From contig NC_135241.1 of the NCBI RefSeq assembly GCF_947623445.1, positions 1,366,501-1,430,500 of the forward strand: a DNA stretch of 64,000 nucleotides, in the 5' to 3' direction. Under the pieces are notes generated by a model that did no database searches, was not told where the DNA came from, and saw nothing but the letters and a program-made list of their open reading frames with translations. Made by a program: the position numbers and the translations under genes. Positions 36,855 to 48,939 of this stretch are shown here, in pieces. Source of the stretch: Clavelina lepadiformis. Lineage: Eukaryota > Chordata > Ascidiacea > Aplousobranchia > Clavelinidae. Position 1 is the stretch's first letter. Each line of letters starts with the position of its first letter.

Positions 36855-37757
36855 CGGCTAAAAGTCATTGCTCTTCTGGAAAGTTTTAAAATGTACCTAA
36901 AAAGTAAACGTAAGTACCAAAATACCGAAAATGTAAGCTTAAGTAGGTAAAACACTGAAAATTAAATTTAGACAATTTTGTAAAAAATTTCTTCTTCTAC
37001 ACGTAATGGAGTCTATTGTTACTAGTAAGTCGCCAATGAACCGATTCTTCCTACGTCAGCTTCTGCAAAGCCTGATTTTGAATAAGTCGTCATTGGAGTC
37101 TTTCCTGCCGCCGCAGTTTCTCCGCAATCAAAATAAACCGATTAAATCTTAAACACCAGCGTTTTTTTCGAACTTCAGATGTCCAAGTTTTGATACTTCT
37201 GCCAGCGATTGCCTCTTTTCTGTGTTTGAACCTTTTTTCCTTTCTTGCGTGGTAAGGCGAATACCTTCAGCCGTTATATAAATAGGATTTATCATTGCGG
37301 ACAGATTTCAGGGATCACTTCGTGACGTAATGTGTTTCAGGAGATAAATTAAAATAAGGTTTATATGTTGTATGTTTTATTGTCGCAATTAAGGACAAAA
37401 ATCAAGTGTGGACTTGCCTCTATACACATGAGATTGGCAACAATAGTATCCAGTAACCACACATGAATGCTTTACAACTGAGGTTCTTTTGTGTAAGATT
37501 TCAAAGGAAATTTGGAACAATGTTGAAAGTATTTACTCATTAAAACTTCCCGGGGGGCCTCTTTTGTTTCCTCATTTTTGTTTGATTTCCGGGTGATCTG
37601 TTTCCTTCACAACTAGAAAAACAATGACACTGGCGACGAGCAAGGTATCGTGTCTGTTATTTTTATCAACTTGAATATTTCAAACTGGTTGTTAAACAAG
37701 AATTGTCAAACAAAAAACAACATTTTTGAGTCATTTAACCAATGATACGATCTCTTT
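36855..37757. repeat. Left arm of a 0.9-kb inverted duplication
   Basis: This matches 45,652-46,625 in reverse orientation. One clear block is actagtaagtcgccaatgaa here against its reverse complement near 46,340. The arms enclose GTPase copy A and a decayed multicopy gene, about 7.9 kb. Non-coding as far as I can see. Confidence 0.85.
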
Positions 37758-37760
37758 AGG

Positions 37761-37766
37761 TTTATT
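37761..37766 (-). terminator. Candidate polyadenylation signal of GTPase copy A
   Basis: AATAAA on the minus strand, about 210 nt after the stop of copy A. The equivalent hexamer is at 48758-48763 in copy B, at nearly the same distance. Confidence 0.5.
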
Positions 37767-37977
37767 GATATTTACTATTTCAACACAATTTCCAAATTAA
37801 ATGAACAGCAAAACAAAACGATCGATGTAAAACACGTTGTTTTGTATTTGAGTACAAACGCCAAAGCACGGAATATACAAGACTGGTCACAGACGACAGG
37901 ACGACGACTGGCCAGACAAGACGAAAACATTTTTGCACAAAAACTTAAATCATATAAGAACGAAATAACTAATGGTT

Positions 37978-40900
37978 TCATGAACTCTGCTGTTGAATGA
38001 TTGGGTCGAGCTGTTTTTTTACCAAGCGCTCATATTCTTCCACTTTCTCAGCTGTTACTTTTAAAGCTGCTTTAACGGCGTCAACTGGTATGTTCCTCAC
38101 CGGAGGGGAAGCAAGCGCACCCACAACTGCCCCGGTTGCTGCCCCTATACATGCGCTTTTAGCTACTACAACCGATGCGCCGGTTGCAGCCGTAGCTGCA
38201 GCCGCTGTTGCGGTTTTAGCCGCAGCCACAGCCGCTGTTGCGGTTTTAGCCGCAGCCACAGCCGCTGCTGCGGTTTCAGCCGCACCCACAGACGTAGCCA
38301 CAGCCGTTGCTGCGGTTTCAGCCGCAGCCGCAGCCGCAGCCGCAGCCGTTAATGCCTCTGATGTGGCTACAGTTGCAGCCGCAGTCTTTGATACGACTGC
38401 AACCGCAACCGCTGATCCGGCTACTACCCCACAAACAACACCGCCTGATACTGCGCCTATTATTGTGTATTTGCCGATTGTTTTCCATTGTTCCCAGTTT
38501 TCGTCTTTGGCGGCTTCATACAGTTTATTGGTATCAGGTATGAAGGTATTTCCAAATGAGTCCCGTTCATTTTCAGACAATTCATTGAGAAGTTTCATTG
38601 CCAGCCCGTTGTGTTTATTCTCTAATTCTTTAAACATTAGACAATTCATTTGTGGCCTTTTTCGACCAAACCACTGAAAATAAAATCAATTGAATTTGAC
38701 GAATCTCAGTCGTAGTGTAGAAAGTATCGTAATAAACAAAGCAAAAACGAAACAGAAAACACTGAAAAATTCATACTCACGCTTATTTCCTTTTTAAACT
38801 CCTCTTTGTACCTTTCTATCAGTTCAGAATACTTTTGTTGAGCGTGTGCCACCTTTGCCTGCAAACAAAGGACGTTTAAGGATGCCGATGGTCAGTGTTA
38901 CGGTGATAAATCGCATATATACTGAACATGTATAAGGCAATACTTGCTTTGACTTTCAGGTGAGTTTTGTTAGCTGGGACATAACGTGCGTAATATTTTA
39001 TTGCCAGTGCGATATTGGTTACCGCTTCCCTGGTTAGTTATATTTAAAACATGAATTTTCTTGCTTGTCATATGGTTTGTTATTTAGTTACTTGATTTCA
39101 GATAAAGTTGATTACATGTCACATAGTTGCATATTCATGTAGCCTAATTATTCTTAAATGAGGGTATTTATTGATTTTGAACGAGCAGAGTCGTAACTAA
39201 AGCATAGAATTCAAGTCGCAAGTCAAGTCAAGTCATTTACAATTTAAAACTTCAGCCAAGTCGAGTCATTTACATGTAGTGGCTAGTGTCAAGTAAAGTC
39301 TTTTGGTAAATAAGACTCGATGAGCTAAGTCAAGCCATAGAGCAGCGTGGTCCAACTACTTTTGACTATGGCATAGACTCCCATAGAGTATCTGAAACCG
39401 AGCCATGCTGAAAACAAAATTACGATTTCAATCCACAAAATCTTTTTACAAAGTTCGCTTCGTGCACTGAACGGTGCACATTCGTGGACAAAAAACTTCA
39501 TTTTAAGTCGCACTTTAGTGTAATGGGACAAAATTGTGAAATATTTGTTTTAACTATTTGCTCAATCTTAACCAAAATGAATCGATTCGACTCAAGTCGA
39601 GTCATTTGAAACACTGACTCGAGCCAAGTGAAGTTTTTATGTAATTTCTTTGAAAAGGGACTCAAGTAAAGTCACATCTTTTAAAAAGTTACTCGAGTCA
39701 TTACGACTCTGTGAACAAGTAACCATGGAACCGGCTTCATGACGTTTGCTTTATCAGCCAACGTAGACTTATTGTATTCGCAGGTTTGAATTTATCGAGC
39801 TACTCACTTTCTCTATTTTCAGTTTTTCGTCCATGGATCTGGCCAGTTTATTCCTACCAATCATAACAAGGTCAGGTGAGTTTGGCTTTGTATGTCCGTC
39901 AAATTTCTTCAGAGTTTCTTCTTTCAGTCGAAAGAATTTCTCATTAATATCCTTCTCTGTCACATCAGGTCTGGAGCCCTGCACAAACCCAGGAAAACAA
40001 AAGCCACAAAAGTGATTTAGCAATATAATAAAACGGTTATTTGCTTGAAAAAACTTAAATTTATGTTTATACGTTGATAGTGGTTTAATCACCTTTACGG
40101 AGTTTGTTAAGTTACTGATGAACCACTTTCTGCATTTCTGTGCAACGATCTCGATGTCAACCTATATGCAAGAAAATACCGCATTTTTAGTCTTACTCCA
40201 TAATTTTTTTTCTTTGCAAGAAACATATTTCGTAATTGAAAATAACAGTGACGTTTGCTAAAACATTTTACCTCAATAAAACTTTTGACTTTTCCAAGAA
40301 AATCCTCGTCTAGCGTCTTCGAATGACCTTCCACATATTGATAAAGATCTCTCCCTGTTGCCTGTTGGCCGCCAATCATTTTCAAGACTAGGCCTTGTGG
40401 TGAAAACATTTTCTCACATAACTCCTCAACTTGGCTTGAAAATTTTTCATCAACGTCTACAATTTGGAAATTGTTATAAACTTATATTACTCTGCATATA
40501 AACCAATACCGTATTCCATATTCAGCAAGTATAAGCTAATTATGATGTTTCATGCTGAAATATGCAAGACTAAATGACTAAGTATAACCTCTGTTTATTT
40601 CTAGTTCCTACTGTCACGGGATTATTTTTATGCACCCGTTTTATAGCAATCACAATGTACACTGTTTTTCTGAACCCCTTTTATCGATTGATTTAGTCGG
40701 ACGTGTTTTTTGTTGTGTCATTTTTATGTATGTTTGTTTTATTTCATTGTTGTTCGCATTAGTCATTTTTATGCCTGCTTACGTTCTGCCATATTTTACT
40801 TGTTTATATGTACATGTGTTTTATTCGATCACTAGTGACGTATCGTCTCGCTACCCCGAGCGCTTAATTAGTATTCAGAGTCCCACACTGATTCTCTCAT

Positions 40901-42669
40901 TAGGCCTACATGGAATTTGTTTTTGTGTGGTGTTACGCTCGTCTGAGAAGTGCTGGGCGAGTAGAAAGGTTTTAGTTACGTATGGGTTTTATAGCAGTAC
41001 GATGGATGTTTTTATTTGAAGAAAATGCAATTAAAAGTTATTAAAGCAAACAGAGCTAATTGACTAGCTGTGAAGCATGAAGTTCCTGGATGAGAAAAAG
41101 TTTGGTTACACTACAAACTTTCTATTTGATGTATATCATACTGTAGGCCACAATCTTACCTATTAATCTGCATTGGCTAGTATCGCTCATTCTTGCAACG
41201 TTGTTCCCTGGATAACTCAACACGCTGCAAGAAATGTTGTCAAACGTCGCTTTCATGTCTTCTTGCACTAACCGGTGCTCCTCCGCTCTTCCATGGTTGC
41301 AGGACGGAACCATGTAGTCGAGATATTTTCTTCCTCCATTGAAACCGTAAGTTTCACTTCGCGACCAATCTCGTACCAGAAACAGCAAATCCTACACAAT
41401 TCAATTCAAGTTTTTTCAACCCTATAATAAATCAGCGCGATACAACATCGGTCTGAAATTCTGCTTAATACCTGAAATGGCGATTTTCTTCCACCGCTTT
41501 CTTTTAATTCCTTTGCAAACTTTGTAAGATCCTGTATCGAAAAGGGTCAAAACTTTCAAATAGGGATACTTAGATTCTTGTTTCAACATTAGCTGGTATC
41601 ACTATAATGTATATAGCTGTACAAATGTTTGTTTTTTCCTTTTCTATACAACACTCTTGTAATTACCGTAGTTAGGTATACCCTGATATTGTATAGAGCT
41701 GCAAATGTTTGTATTACGGTTGCTCTTTTTCTACAACATTCACCAATAACTTACGTGAACCCATTGAAGATGCGCGGAATTGATTTCACTTTTCACGTTA
41801 AATATGACGCATGAGCTCATTAATAACGTCAACGCGGCTATCACAGTACCATCAGCCTTAGACGTGTGGAGGTCAAACAGGCCTTGTGTGTCCATAAGAA
41901 AAATAGCAACCTATATATCATGGATGACACGCTGTTAACTGTTTGTACTTGGTCAAAGGAGTAAAGAAATAATCAAATAACCGTGTTATTTACAGGAATA
42001 AAGGAATCTAGGTATAGGGATATTCTTTCATGTTAACCTAGTGGGGACACGGTGACAGCATATCTAAATATACTTGCATATGTTCTACCTACCTTCCCTT
42101 GAAGCCCACCAAGATCACAAATGATTGGTTTGTTCAACATGTCAATACCGGTTGTGACTGGCTCGAAACCATTTTTATAACTGAACCAACTGCGTAGAAG
42201 TTGTGTTTTCTAAAACAACAGATAGTCATACATAACAAATGAAAATCGCAGTTCAAATTAAATATTTAACTCGATGGCGTGTTGTCTGTTTAGCCTAAAG
42301 TTAGTTTACTTTCCGCTACAACATGACAATAAGTCCCTCGTTGATGGCCTACCTTTAAATGCCCCAGCAGGAGGTTGAGCAGAAAAGATTTCCCTGATCC
42401 TGTTGGTCCAACAATCGAGTCGACGACAACCGGTAGATCTTCTGCTTGAAGCAAGATCTTTTTTAATTGATCTGCATCAAGAATAAGAATAGATTTGCCT
42501 TTCTTTGAAACGTTCTTCGTGATCTTTACAACTTCAGCGTCATCAGCTTGACAAATAAAAAAGTTTTTTTCGTCGTTACTGACATGTAGTCTAATGTTCG
42601 AACGCAATAAAAACACATTTTTAAATACAACTTACGAAACTGGCAGACTTTAAAACGAGAATGAGACAT
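37978..42669 (-). CDS. Atlastin-like dynamin-family GTPase, copy A
   Basis: Eleven exons in consistent phase: 42669-42636, 42546-42353, 42209-42093, 41910-41755, 41531-41472, 41391-41160, 40456-40272, 40161-40093, 39978-39808, 38858-38781 and 38673-37978, giving 663 aa. The P-loop GPTGSGKS is at residues 58-65, DTQG at 122-125 and the atlastin/GBP-type RD motif (FLVRDW) at 194-195, followed by YGFNGG. Residues 265-432 match the helical middle domain. DTQG and the sequence around RD favour atlastin over GBP. Atlastins tether and fuse ER membranes. The C-terminus is unusual: hydrophobic, glycine-zipper-like stretches (AVSGGVVCGVVAGSAV and CIGAATGAVVGALA) flank about 90 Ala-rich residues, including 10-residue repeats such as AAVAAAKTAT. 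No break was found, so it is probably functional; its exact role is unknown. Confidence 0.9.
39186..39711. mobile_element. hAT-type MITE in intron 9 of copy A
   Basis: The ends are inverted repeats (cagagtcgtaa at 39186, reversed at 39711). The 8-bp flanks tgaacgag and tgaacaag differ at one base. The interior is rich in AAGTCAAGTC and GACTCGAG words. The same insertion, at the same site, is in copy B at 50,040-50,522, so it predates the A/B duplication. Confidence 0.8.
40612..41110. mobile_element. Solo LTR in an intron of copy A
   Basis: The intron between exons 6 and 7 of copy A contains 499 bp that are absent from the same place in copy B. The insert begins TGTCACGG, ends GGTTACA, and has the 4-bp direct repeat ctac on both sides (40608-40611 and 41111-41114). 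TG...CA ends and a 4-bp target duplication fit a solo LTR left after recombination of an LTR retroelement. It inserted after copies A and B separated. Confidence 0.8.
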
Positions 42670-43711
42670 CTTCGATCCAATGGAAAATCACGCTATATCT
42701 ACAATATAAGTATATACGTATCCAAATGTGACCTTTTTCTATTTATACATTGAAATCAGTTACATAAACATAAGAAATAAAAACATGCGAAGCAAATATA
42801 TTAAATCCTCAAATGTTTTTTTGCTCGATCCACATTTCACAAGATTCCAAACTAACTGCAGTCTGATGAGCGATCTGTTATCAATCAGTGATGAGTTGGC
42901 GTACAGTGGGTTAGTTAATCATTTAAATGTTTACTTTTCAAATGAAAGTTTTATTCTTAGTTATAGTTAGTTAGTTATTCTTAGTTTATTCTTAGTTAGT
43001 TAAAGTTTTTATTCTTGTCTAGTTTTACTTTCGCTTTTCTTGGCTTTAGTTCATTTTCTTAGTTATGTTACTTCTAAAAAACAAACCGTAAAACCTGTGT
43101 TTCTTAAAAATAAACTACATTGCATAGTAGCTGTCTTAGCTATGCCGTCATTGCATGAATGGTGAGGCTATTTTTGCAAGGTGTTGTGTATTCATATTAG
43201 GCCTATATATGCAGTTACACACTGCACCTCATTGCGTGGATGATCTTTATAGGCTACAGTATAAACATTAATTATATGTTTAGACTTTAGACTATAGTTG
43301 TGTAGACTATAAAGATCGATACAATGATGTCAATTTACGTTGTCCGCGGTTCACGTCAGCTCTTTATCAAGGTTATTTAGTTCGTTTAGTGTACAGCAAG
43401 CACCGTAAGGTTTTCTGTAATTGAAATTGCTTCAAGCCCGGAGAAATATTTCTGCTATTCGTCTTCAATTGAAAGCTTAAGTCAAGACTGACGTAGTCGT
43501 AATGTGCTCTTAATCTCAACTTTTGTTTATTGAAGCTAAAACACTGACCTATCGAAGCTTATTACTGATTATTTCTAAATAAAGCAAAGTTACTCATGAC
43601 CTTAAGCCATGTAAAAAGCAGGATTCTATCTGAGAAAATTTCAGAACGTTGGACGAATCACAAAACCAAATCGACCAAAACTACTGATCCTTATAACACC
43701 GGCCTCTGATG

Positions 43712-43840
43712 CTTATAAACGCGCGACACTGAAATGTCGAATTGTTGCTTGAACATTTATTCACCTTCTTTGCTTCCTCATTTAAGTTTCACTTCCTTCT
43801 TGTTTGACGTCACGAACAAAGCGATGAAACTTTAGTTTCG
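43712..43840 (-). promoter_or_regulatory. Copy A promoter: TATA box, CRE and IRF/ISRE-like sites
   Basis: Read on the minus strand, the order is a GAAA-repeat palindrome CGAAACTAAAGTTTC (43,826-43,840), a perfect CRE/ATF palindrome TGACGTCA (43,805-43,812), the ISRE-like GGAAGTGAAACTT (about 43,784-43,796), and TTTATAAG (about 43,712-43,719). All four recur in the same order and spacing upstream of copy C. IRF proteins bind GAAA repeats and ATF/CREB proteins bind TGACGTCA. The gap of about 1 kb to the ATG implies a 5'-UTR intron. Function is inferred from motifs and conservation. Confidence 0.6.
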
Positions 43841-44194
43841 CCCGTATATGTGACGTATTCAATGCCGTGTGTGGCAACTTCAAGTCCTCGACATAAATCA
43901 CTCGATGTGCATTATATCAGCGTATGCGGCGTATGCAATGCAATGTGCAACAATTTGAAGAATTTGACTCAGATCGATAGCTCACTGGGCAACATCAAAA
44001 TTATTCCTCAAATGAAAATGTGTTACCTAGACTAACTTTGGGATGCTAATTCCAAATCTGAAATCAGAATTGGTCTATCACGTCAGGATTTAAGGGTATG
44101 AAAATTCACGAAATTCTGATTTTGCATTGATTCGCACAATATTATAAGGTAGTACAGTATAAGGTATTGTGCAATTTTTTTCCCCAGCGGATCG

Positions 44195-45130
44195 TTGGTC
44201 TTCAATGCATATTGTGTACGGTTAATATTGACATTATTTTATAAATGTCATGTTCTACATGATATAGTTAATGCATCATTGAGTGTTCTTGGCGATGACT
44301 ATACGCACTTGGCTATGGCTATAGGGAGGAGTTATGTGGAGGGAGGGGTTATATGTGGAGACCTTAAAGTTGTGTCACTTTTACTCGGATTGCTGTTGGG
44401 TTACACAAAGCATATGTGTTTTCTCTGTTTGTGGGACAGTCGAGACGATGCAAACCACTATAACACAACCGAATGGCCAATGAGAACTAACTACATTGTT
44501 GGAAGATATAATGTTATAATGTTAAGTGGCAACCCCTAATTGATCCCAGCAAAGTGTACTTGCCACCATATCATATTAAACTCGGCCTGATCAAACAATT
44601 TGTGAAGGCAATGGATGTCAATGGAGATGGATTCCTACATATAAAAGAAAAGTTTGGTGCTATACTAAGTGAAGCTAAACTGAGTGCTGGAATATTTTAT
44701 TTGTTGGCCCCCAGATACGTGATTTGATCCGTGATCCAGTATTTCCATCCAAGCTTAATTCAATTGAATTGGAAGCCTGGAATGCGTTTGTACAGATTGT
44801 ACAAAATTTTCTTGGGAATTATAGGGCAGAAAATTACTCGCTTCTAGTCGACAATTTGCTGGAATAATCTCGCGAAATGAGCTGATGAATGTCACTTAAA
44901 CTGTATTTTCTTCGTTCACACATGGACCTTTTCCCACCAAACCTGGGTGATGTGAGCGACGAGCATGGTGAAAGATTTCACCAAGACACCTCTTTGATGG
45001 AATTGCGGTACAAAGGTCGATTTAACCCTAACATACTACTCCTGGTTTCTCCAGCGTGAAACTGACACTGAACATGCTCGAAATAGCAAGTGTATATTAA
45101 GCATTTTGAGGAGATACAATGCTATTTTTG
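44195..45130 (+). pseudogene. Decayed copy of a multicopy transposon-associated gene
   Basis: Blocks such as ICGDLKVVSLLLGL, CFLCLWDSRDDANHY and, later, GERFHQD match a high-copy protein family that I know from many invertebrate genomes and that behaves like a mobile-element gene. The family has no agreed name that I can give. This copy is a broken fossil with several breaks. I could not define terminal repeats. It lies upstream of copy A, inside the inverted duplication. Confidence 0.7.
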
Positions 45131-45651
45131 CTTGGTTATATCATCCTGGGTTGTGTTAAATTGTGCAATATGATAATGCTGTTATTTTCACTAGCAATTA
45201 TTGTGTTGATGACATCTAATGTTTTGTTCTGCACAGCCAAAGTTAGCTGAAATGACAATTAAGGGTTGTCATGTGCATATATCATATCTCAAAAACGTGG
45301 TGTGTTAGAAAAAAATCTAAGGCCAGATTTAGATTCAGCATGGCCACATTAGTCTAGATAAACTTGAAACGAGCAAGGAATAAAAAATAAGTTGAAAAAT
45401 GTTGCCCAGTGATATAGTCTCTGATCTTTGGACTTTAACTTTGGACTGGCTAATAGACAACAAACAAAGATTTTCGTTATTATTCATAACATTATTCTAA
45501 AAGCCTTTTGCTTTTTATAAAATGTATTTTGTTTGCTGCCTTTACTCGAGCGGCTTATTAATAAGATTTTATGAATTTGGTATTTTTCTCTTTATTGAAC
45601 AATTTCTTTATTGACATTCTTTAATTCTCTCTCCAGACGGTTTGTTCGCAA

Positions 45652-46625
45652 TAAGGGATCGTATCATTGGTTAATGAGTCAAAAATGTTTTTTTGTTTAA
45701 AACTTCTTATTCAACAACCAGTTTGAAATATTCAAGTTGATAAAAATAACAGACACGATACCTTGCTCGTTGCCAGTGTCATTGTTTTTCTAGTTGTGAA
45801 GGAAACAGATCACCCGGAAATAAAACAAAAATGAGGTAACAAAAGAGGCCCCCCAGGTAGTTTTAATGAGTAAATACTTTTAACATTGTTCAAAATTTCC
45901 TTTAAAATCTTACACAAAAGAAGCTCAGTTGTAAAGCATTCATGTGTGATTACTGGATACTATTGTTGCCAATCACCTGTGTATAGAGTTGTACAGAGAC
46001 TACAAGTCCACACTTGATTTTTGTCATTAATTGCGACAATAAAACATACAACATATAATCCTCATTTTAATTAATCTCCTGAAAAACATTACGTCATACA
46101 GTGATCTCTGAAATCTGTCCGCAATGATAAATCCTATTTATATAAAACTTATCAAAAGTTTTAAAACTTATTAGAAGTATCAAAACTTGGACATATGAAG
46201 TTCGAAAAAAAAACGCTGGTGTTTAAGATTTAATCGGTTTATTTTGATTGCGGAAAAAACTGCGGCGGCAGGAAAGACTCCAATGACGACTTATTCAAAA
46301 TCAGGCTTTGCAGCAGCTGACGTAGGAATAGTCGGTTCATTGGCGACTTACTAGTAACAATAGACTCCTATACGTGCAGAAGAAGAAATGTTCTATAAAA
46401 ATGTCTAATATTAACTTTCAGTGTAAAAATCCTAAAAGAACTTTTTATTATTTCTGTATCGCTAACAATTAATTTTAATAAACGTAACTTATCTACGTAA
46501 ACTTCACTCAACCTACTTAATTGTATATTGTCGGTATTTTGCTACATTCTAATATCTTACATGGTACATTTGTGCTTACGTTTATATTTTCGGTACATTT
46601 TACAACTTTCCAAGAGAGCAATGAC
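45652..46625. repeat. Right arm of the 0.9-kb inverted duplication
   Basis: Reverse complement of 36,855-37,757, collinear across the arm with small gaps. It stops where the gag/ORF1-like fragment at 46,628 begins. Confidence 0.85.
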
Positions 46626-46627
46626 AT

Positions 46628-46872
46628 TTATCCGTTGTTTTTTTTATATGGACGAGTGTTCTGCCAATTACGCGATACCACTCCCATGTGGATGCTATAA
46701 AGTTCTTGGAAGTTTTTCCAAAACGGCGCTAGAGGGCCTTAAGTAAAAAGGGCAGTAATATGACAAAAGTGAATTTACAATAGTAGTGTAGCAAGCGTGC
46801 GGACGTTATACCGCAGGCTGGTATTGTGCCAGAGCAGCAAAAGAAGCTCTAAAAGGGAAATATGTTTTGAAA
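46628..46872 (+). pseudogene. 5' fragment of a gag/ORF1-like fossil, inverted partner
   Basis: About 245 bp match the first part of the fossil at 47,481-48,735 but on the opposite strand. Only the 5' region is present. Treated as a broken retroelement-type fossil. Confidence 0.6.
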
Positions 46873-47480
46873 AAGCCGACGTGCAACATTTTTGAACTGG
46901 CAATATCTTTTGGACTTGTCAACTGCTTATTTTTAGTAGCAAGTTTTACTATCTATCGGACCAAGTGTAACGACCGAAAACTATCAATAGAGCTCTCTGA
47001 ATAAGTGGTTAAGGATACTGAAAAATCCGAGAGGTGTTCAGCAAAAAGCAAAAATAAATTAAGCTTTCATTATAGTAAATGAGGGCTTTGCCTGCCATGC
47101 TTTTGTTTTTCATTTTTTAATTGTACTTTGCCATTTATTTTATACTACTGCTTATTTCCTATTTGTTGTTGTCGTGGAAAAAAAGAAGTTACAATGTTTT
47201 TTTATGTGTAGCAAATATTCAATAACCAAAACTCACTTAAAAAGAAAACTTAACCGAAGCTGCACATTAATACTAATGTTCTGACACCAACAGTAGACGA
47301 TGGGCTATTTTTCACACTATACTCCTTGAGAACAAAAATAGCAAAATTTTATGTAACATTTGAATATTTAGAACTAAATCAGATAACAAGAAACATGAAA
47401 AAATGCTTCAAACGGTAACAAACACTTGTTATCGTTGTTTAGAAAGGTGAGGAAGAGATGAAAGAGTTGACTTGTGATAC

Positions 47481-48735
47481 CTAAATATTCATTAAGTTCA
47501 CTGCTGGGTGTTGGGACGGACGGACGACGTATTTTCCGAACTGTACAAGAAATCGATGCTGATCGTCACAATAAGGGGTTATGACCTGATACTCGATCTT
47601 ACACGCCCAACAATTGAATGAAAGACAGTCTTCGCAATTACAGCTTTCAGCATGAAACTTGGGGCAGGTTAAGTTGAATTTCTTTTCGCAGGTTTTCTTT
47701 TTGGGTTGTTGGTCTAAATTTTTTAGACTAGACAGTGGTTTTTTCACGTCTTTATTTTTCTGGATGTTCGGAACTGTTATAGCTTCCACGATTAGGTTCG
47801 ATGCAGCTGCCATCGGTTCGCCAGAAGGTGTTTGACTTGATTGGTTCGTTGACGTCATCATTGATTGTACATCCGGGTTGTTTTTAGATGTTGCGTTAAT
47901 TCAAGTGCGAGGATGGGGGTTTCTTCAGGCTACTGGCAAACTGAGAAAATTCTTTTATGTTGGGGCAAGCAGCTTGCTTGTGACCGATCTTTCCACAAAA
48001 TTTGCTAGTAATTTCTTGACCATGGTAAGTTACGTTAACTTTTCCATTTATATTTTCCATTTATATAAATTCTTAAATTCTTTTCCATTTATATAAATGT
48101 AACTTGGTATTGGGTTTTCTTTAACGTCACATTTCTTCATTTAAACTAAGTTATACGCATACCTGTGCGAAGTTTGAACTTATCAAGTTTGAACCTTGTA
48201 TCCAAGCATAGATTTTCTCTAACGCTGTGACAATTTCTTCATCATGTCTTCAACTTGAACCCATCCGATAGTTACACCAATTGTGTCGGATTCGTGTAAT
48301 CTCACATTTCTCAGTGAGGTTTCTTTTTCTAATGTCGTTGACAGTTCGACAACATCCGATCGCATTTTGCAGGTGATGTCAAACTTCCCACCTTTCATTT
48401 TTGCGATCCCGACCAGCTTGGTAAAAGGGAACTCTCTATTTTGCAGTATCTTGTATTTGTCTTCCATTTAAACTTTTAAAAACATATTTCCCATTTAGAG
48501 CTTCATTTGCCGCTCTGGCATAATTAACTGTGGCTTCTGTCAATACCAGCCTGCGGTATAACATCTGCACGCTTGTTACACTACCACTGTAATTTCACTT
48601 TTGTCATTTTACTACCCTATTAACTTAACGCCCTCTAGCGGCCTTTTGGAAACACTTCCAAAAACTTCACAGCATCCACACGGAAGTGGTTCCGCGTAAT
48701 TGGCGGAGCCATCGTCCAAATTAAAAAAACACTTT
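47481..48735 (-). pseudogene. Broken zinc-knuckle gag/ORF1-like gene (retroelement fossil)
   Basis: Parts in order on the minus strand are an N-terminal block about 48,640-48,735, a folded block about 48,220-48,440 (LVGIAKMKGGKFDITCK), a zinc-knuckle-like segment about 47,960-48,010, and a Cys-rich C-terminal block about 47,500-47,680 (FNCWACKIEYQVITPYCDD). The layout resembles ZCCHC3-like or LINE ORF1/gag-type proteins that are multicopy in deuterostomes. It carries several breaks, so I treat it as a fossil. The family assignment is from memory of motif layout and is moderate. Confidence 0.55.
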
Positions 48736-48939
48736 GTCGTTCACGTTCAGTGAAAGGTTTATTGATATGTGCTGTACAACACAATTTCCAAATTAAATGA
48801 ATAGCAAAACGAATCGATCCATGTAAAACACGTTGTTATGTATTTGAGAACAAACGCCAAAGCACGGAATATACAAGACTGGCCACAGACGAGACGAAAA
48901 TATTTTCGCACAAAAATTTAAATCATAAGAACGAAACAA

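Noticed and set aside
37997-38677. Long open frames on the plus strand opposite the last exon of copy A, including a Pro/Gln-rich one.
   Set aside because: They are antisense shadows of the GCC/GCA-rich alanine repeat. The minus-strand frame continues with correct phase from ten upstream exons.
48620-48640. CTCF-like word ccgctagaggg in the fossil promoter region.
   Set aside because: A single short match inside a decayed repeat; similar words are common in repeats, and no orthologous conservation can be shown.
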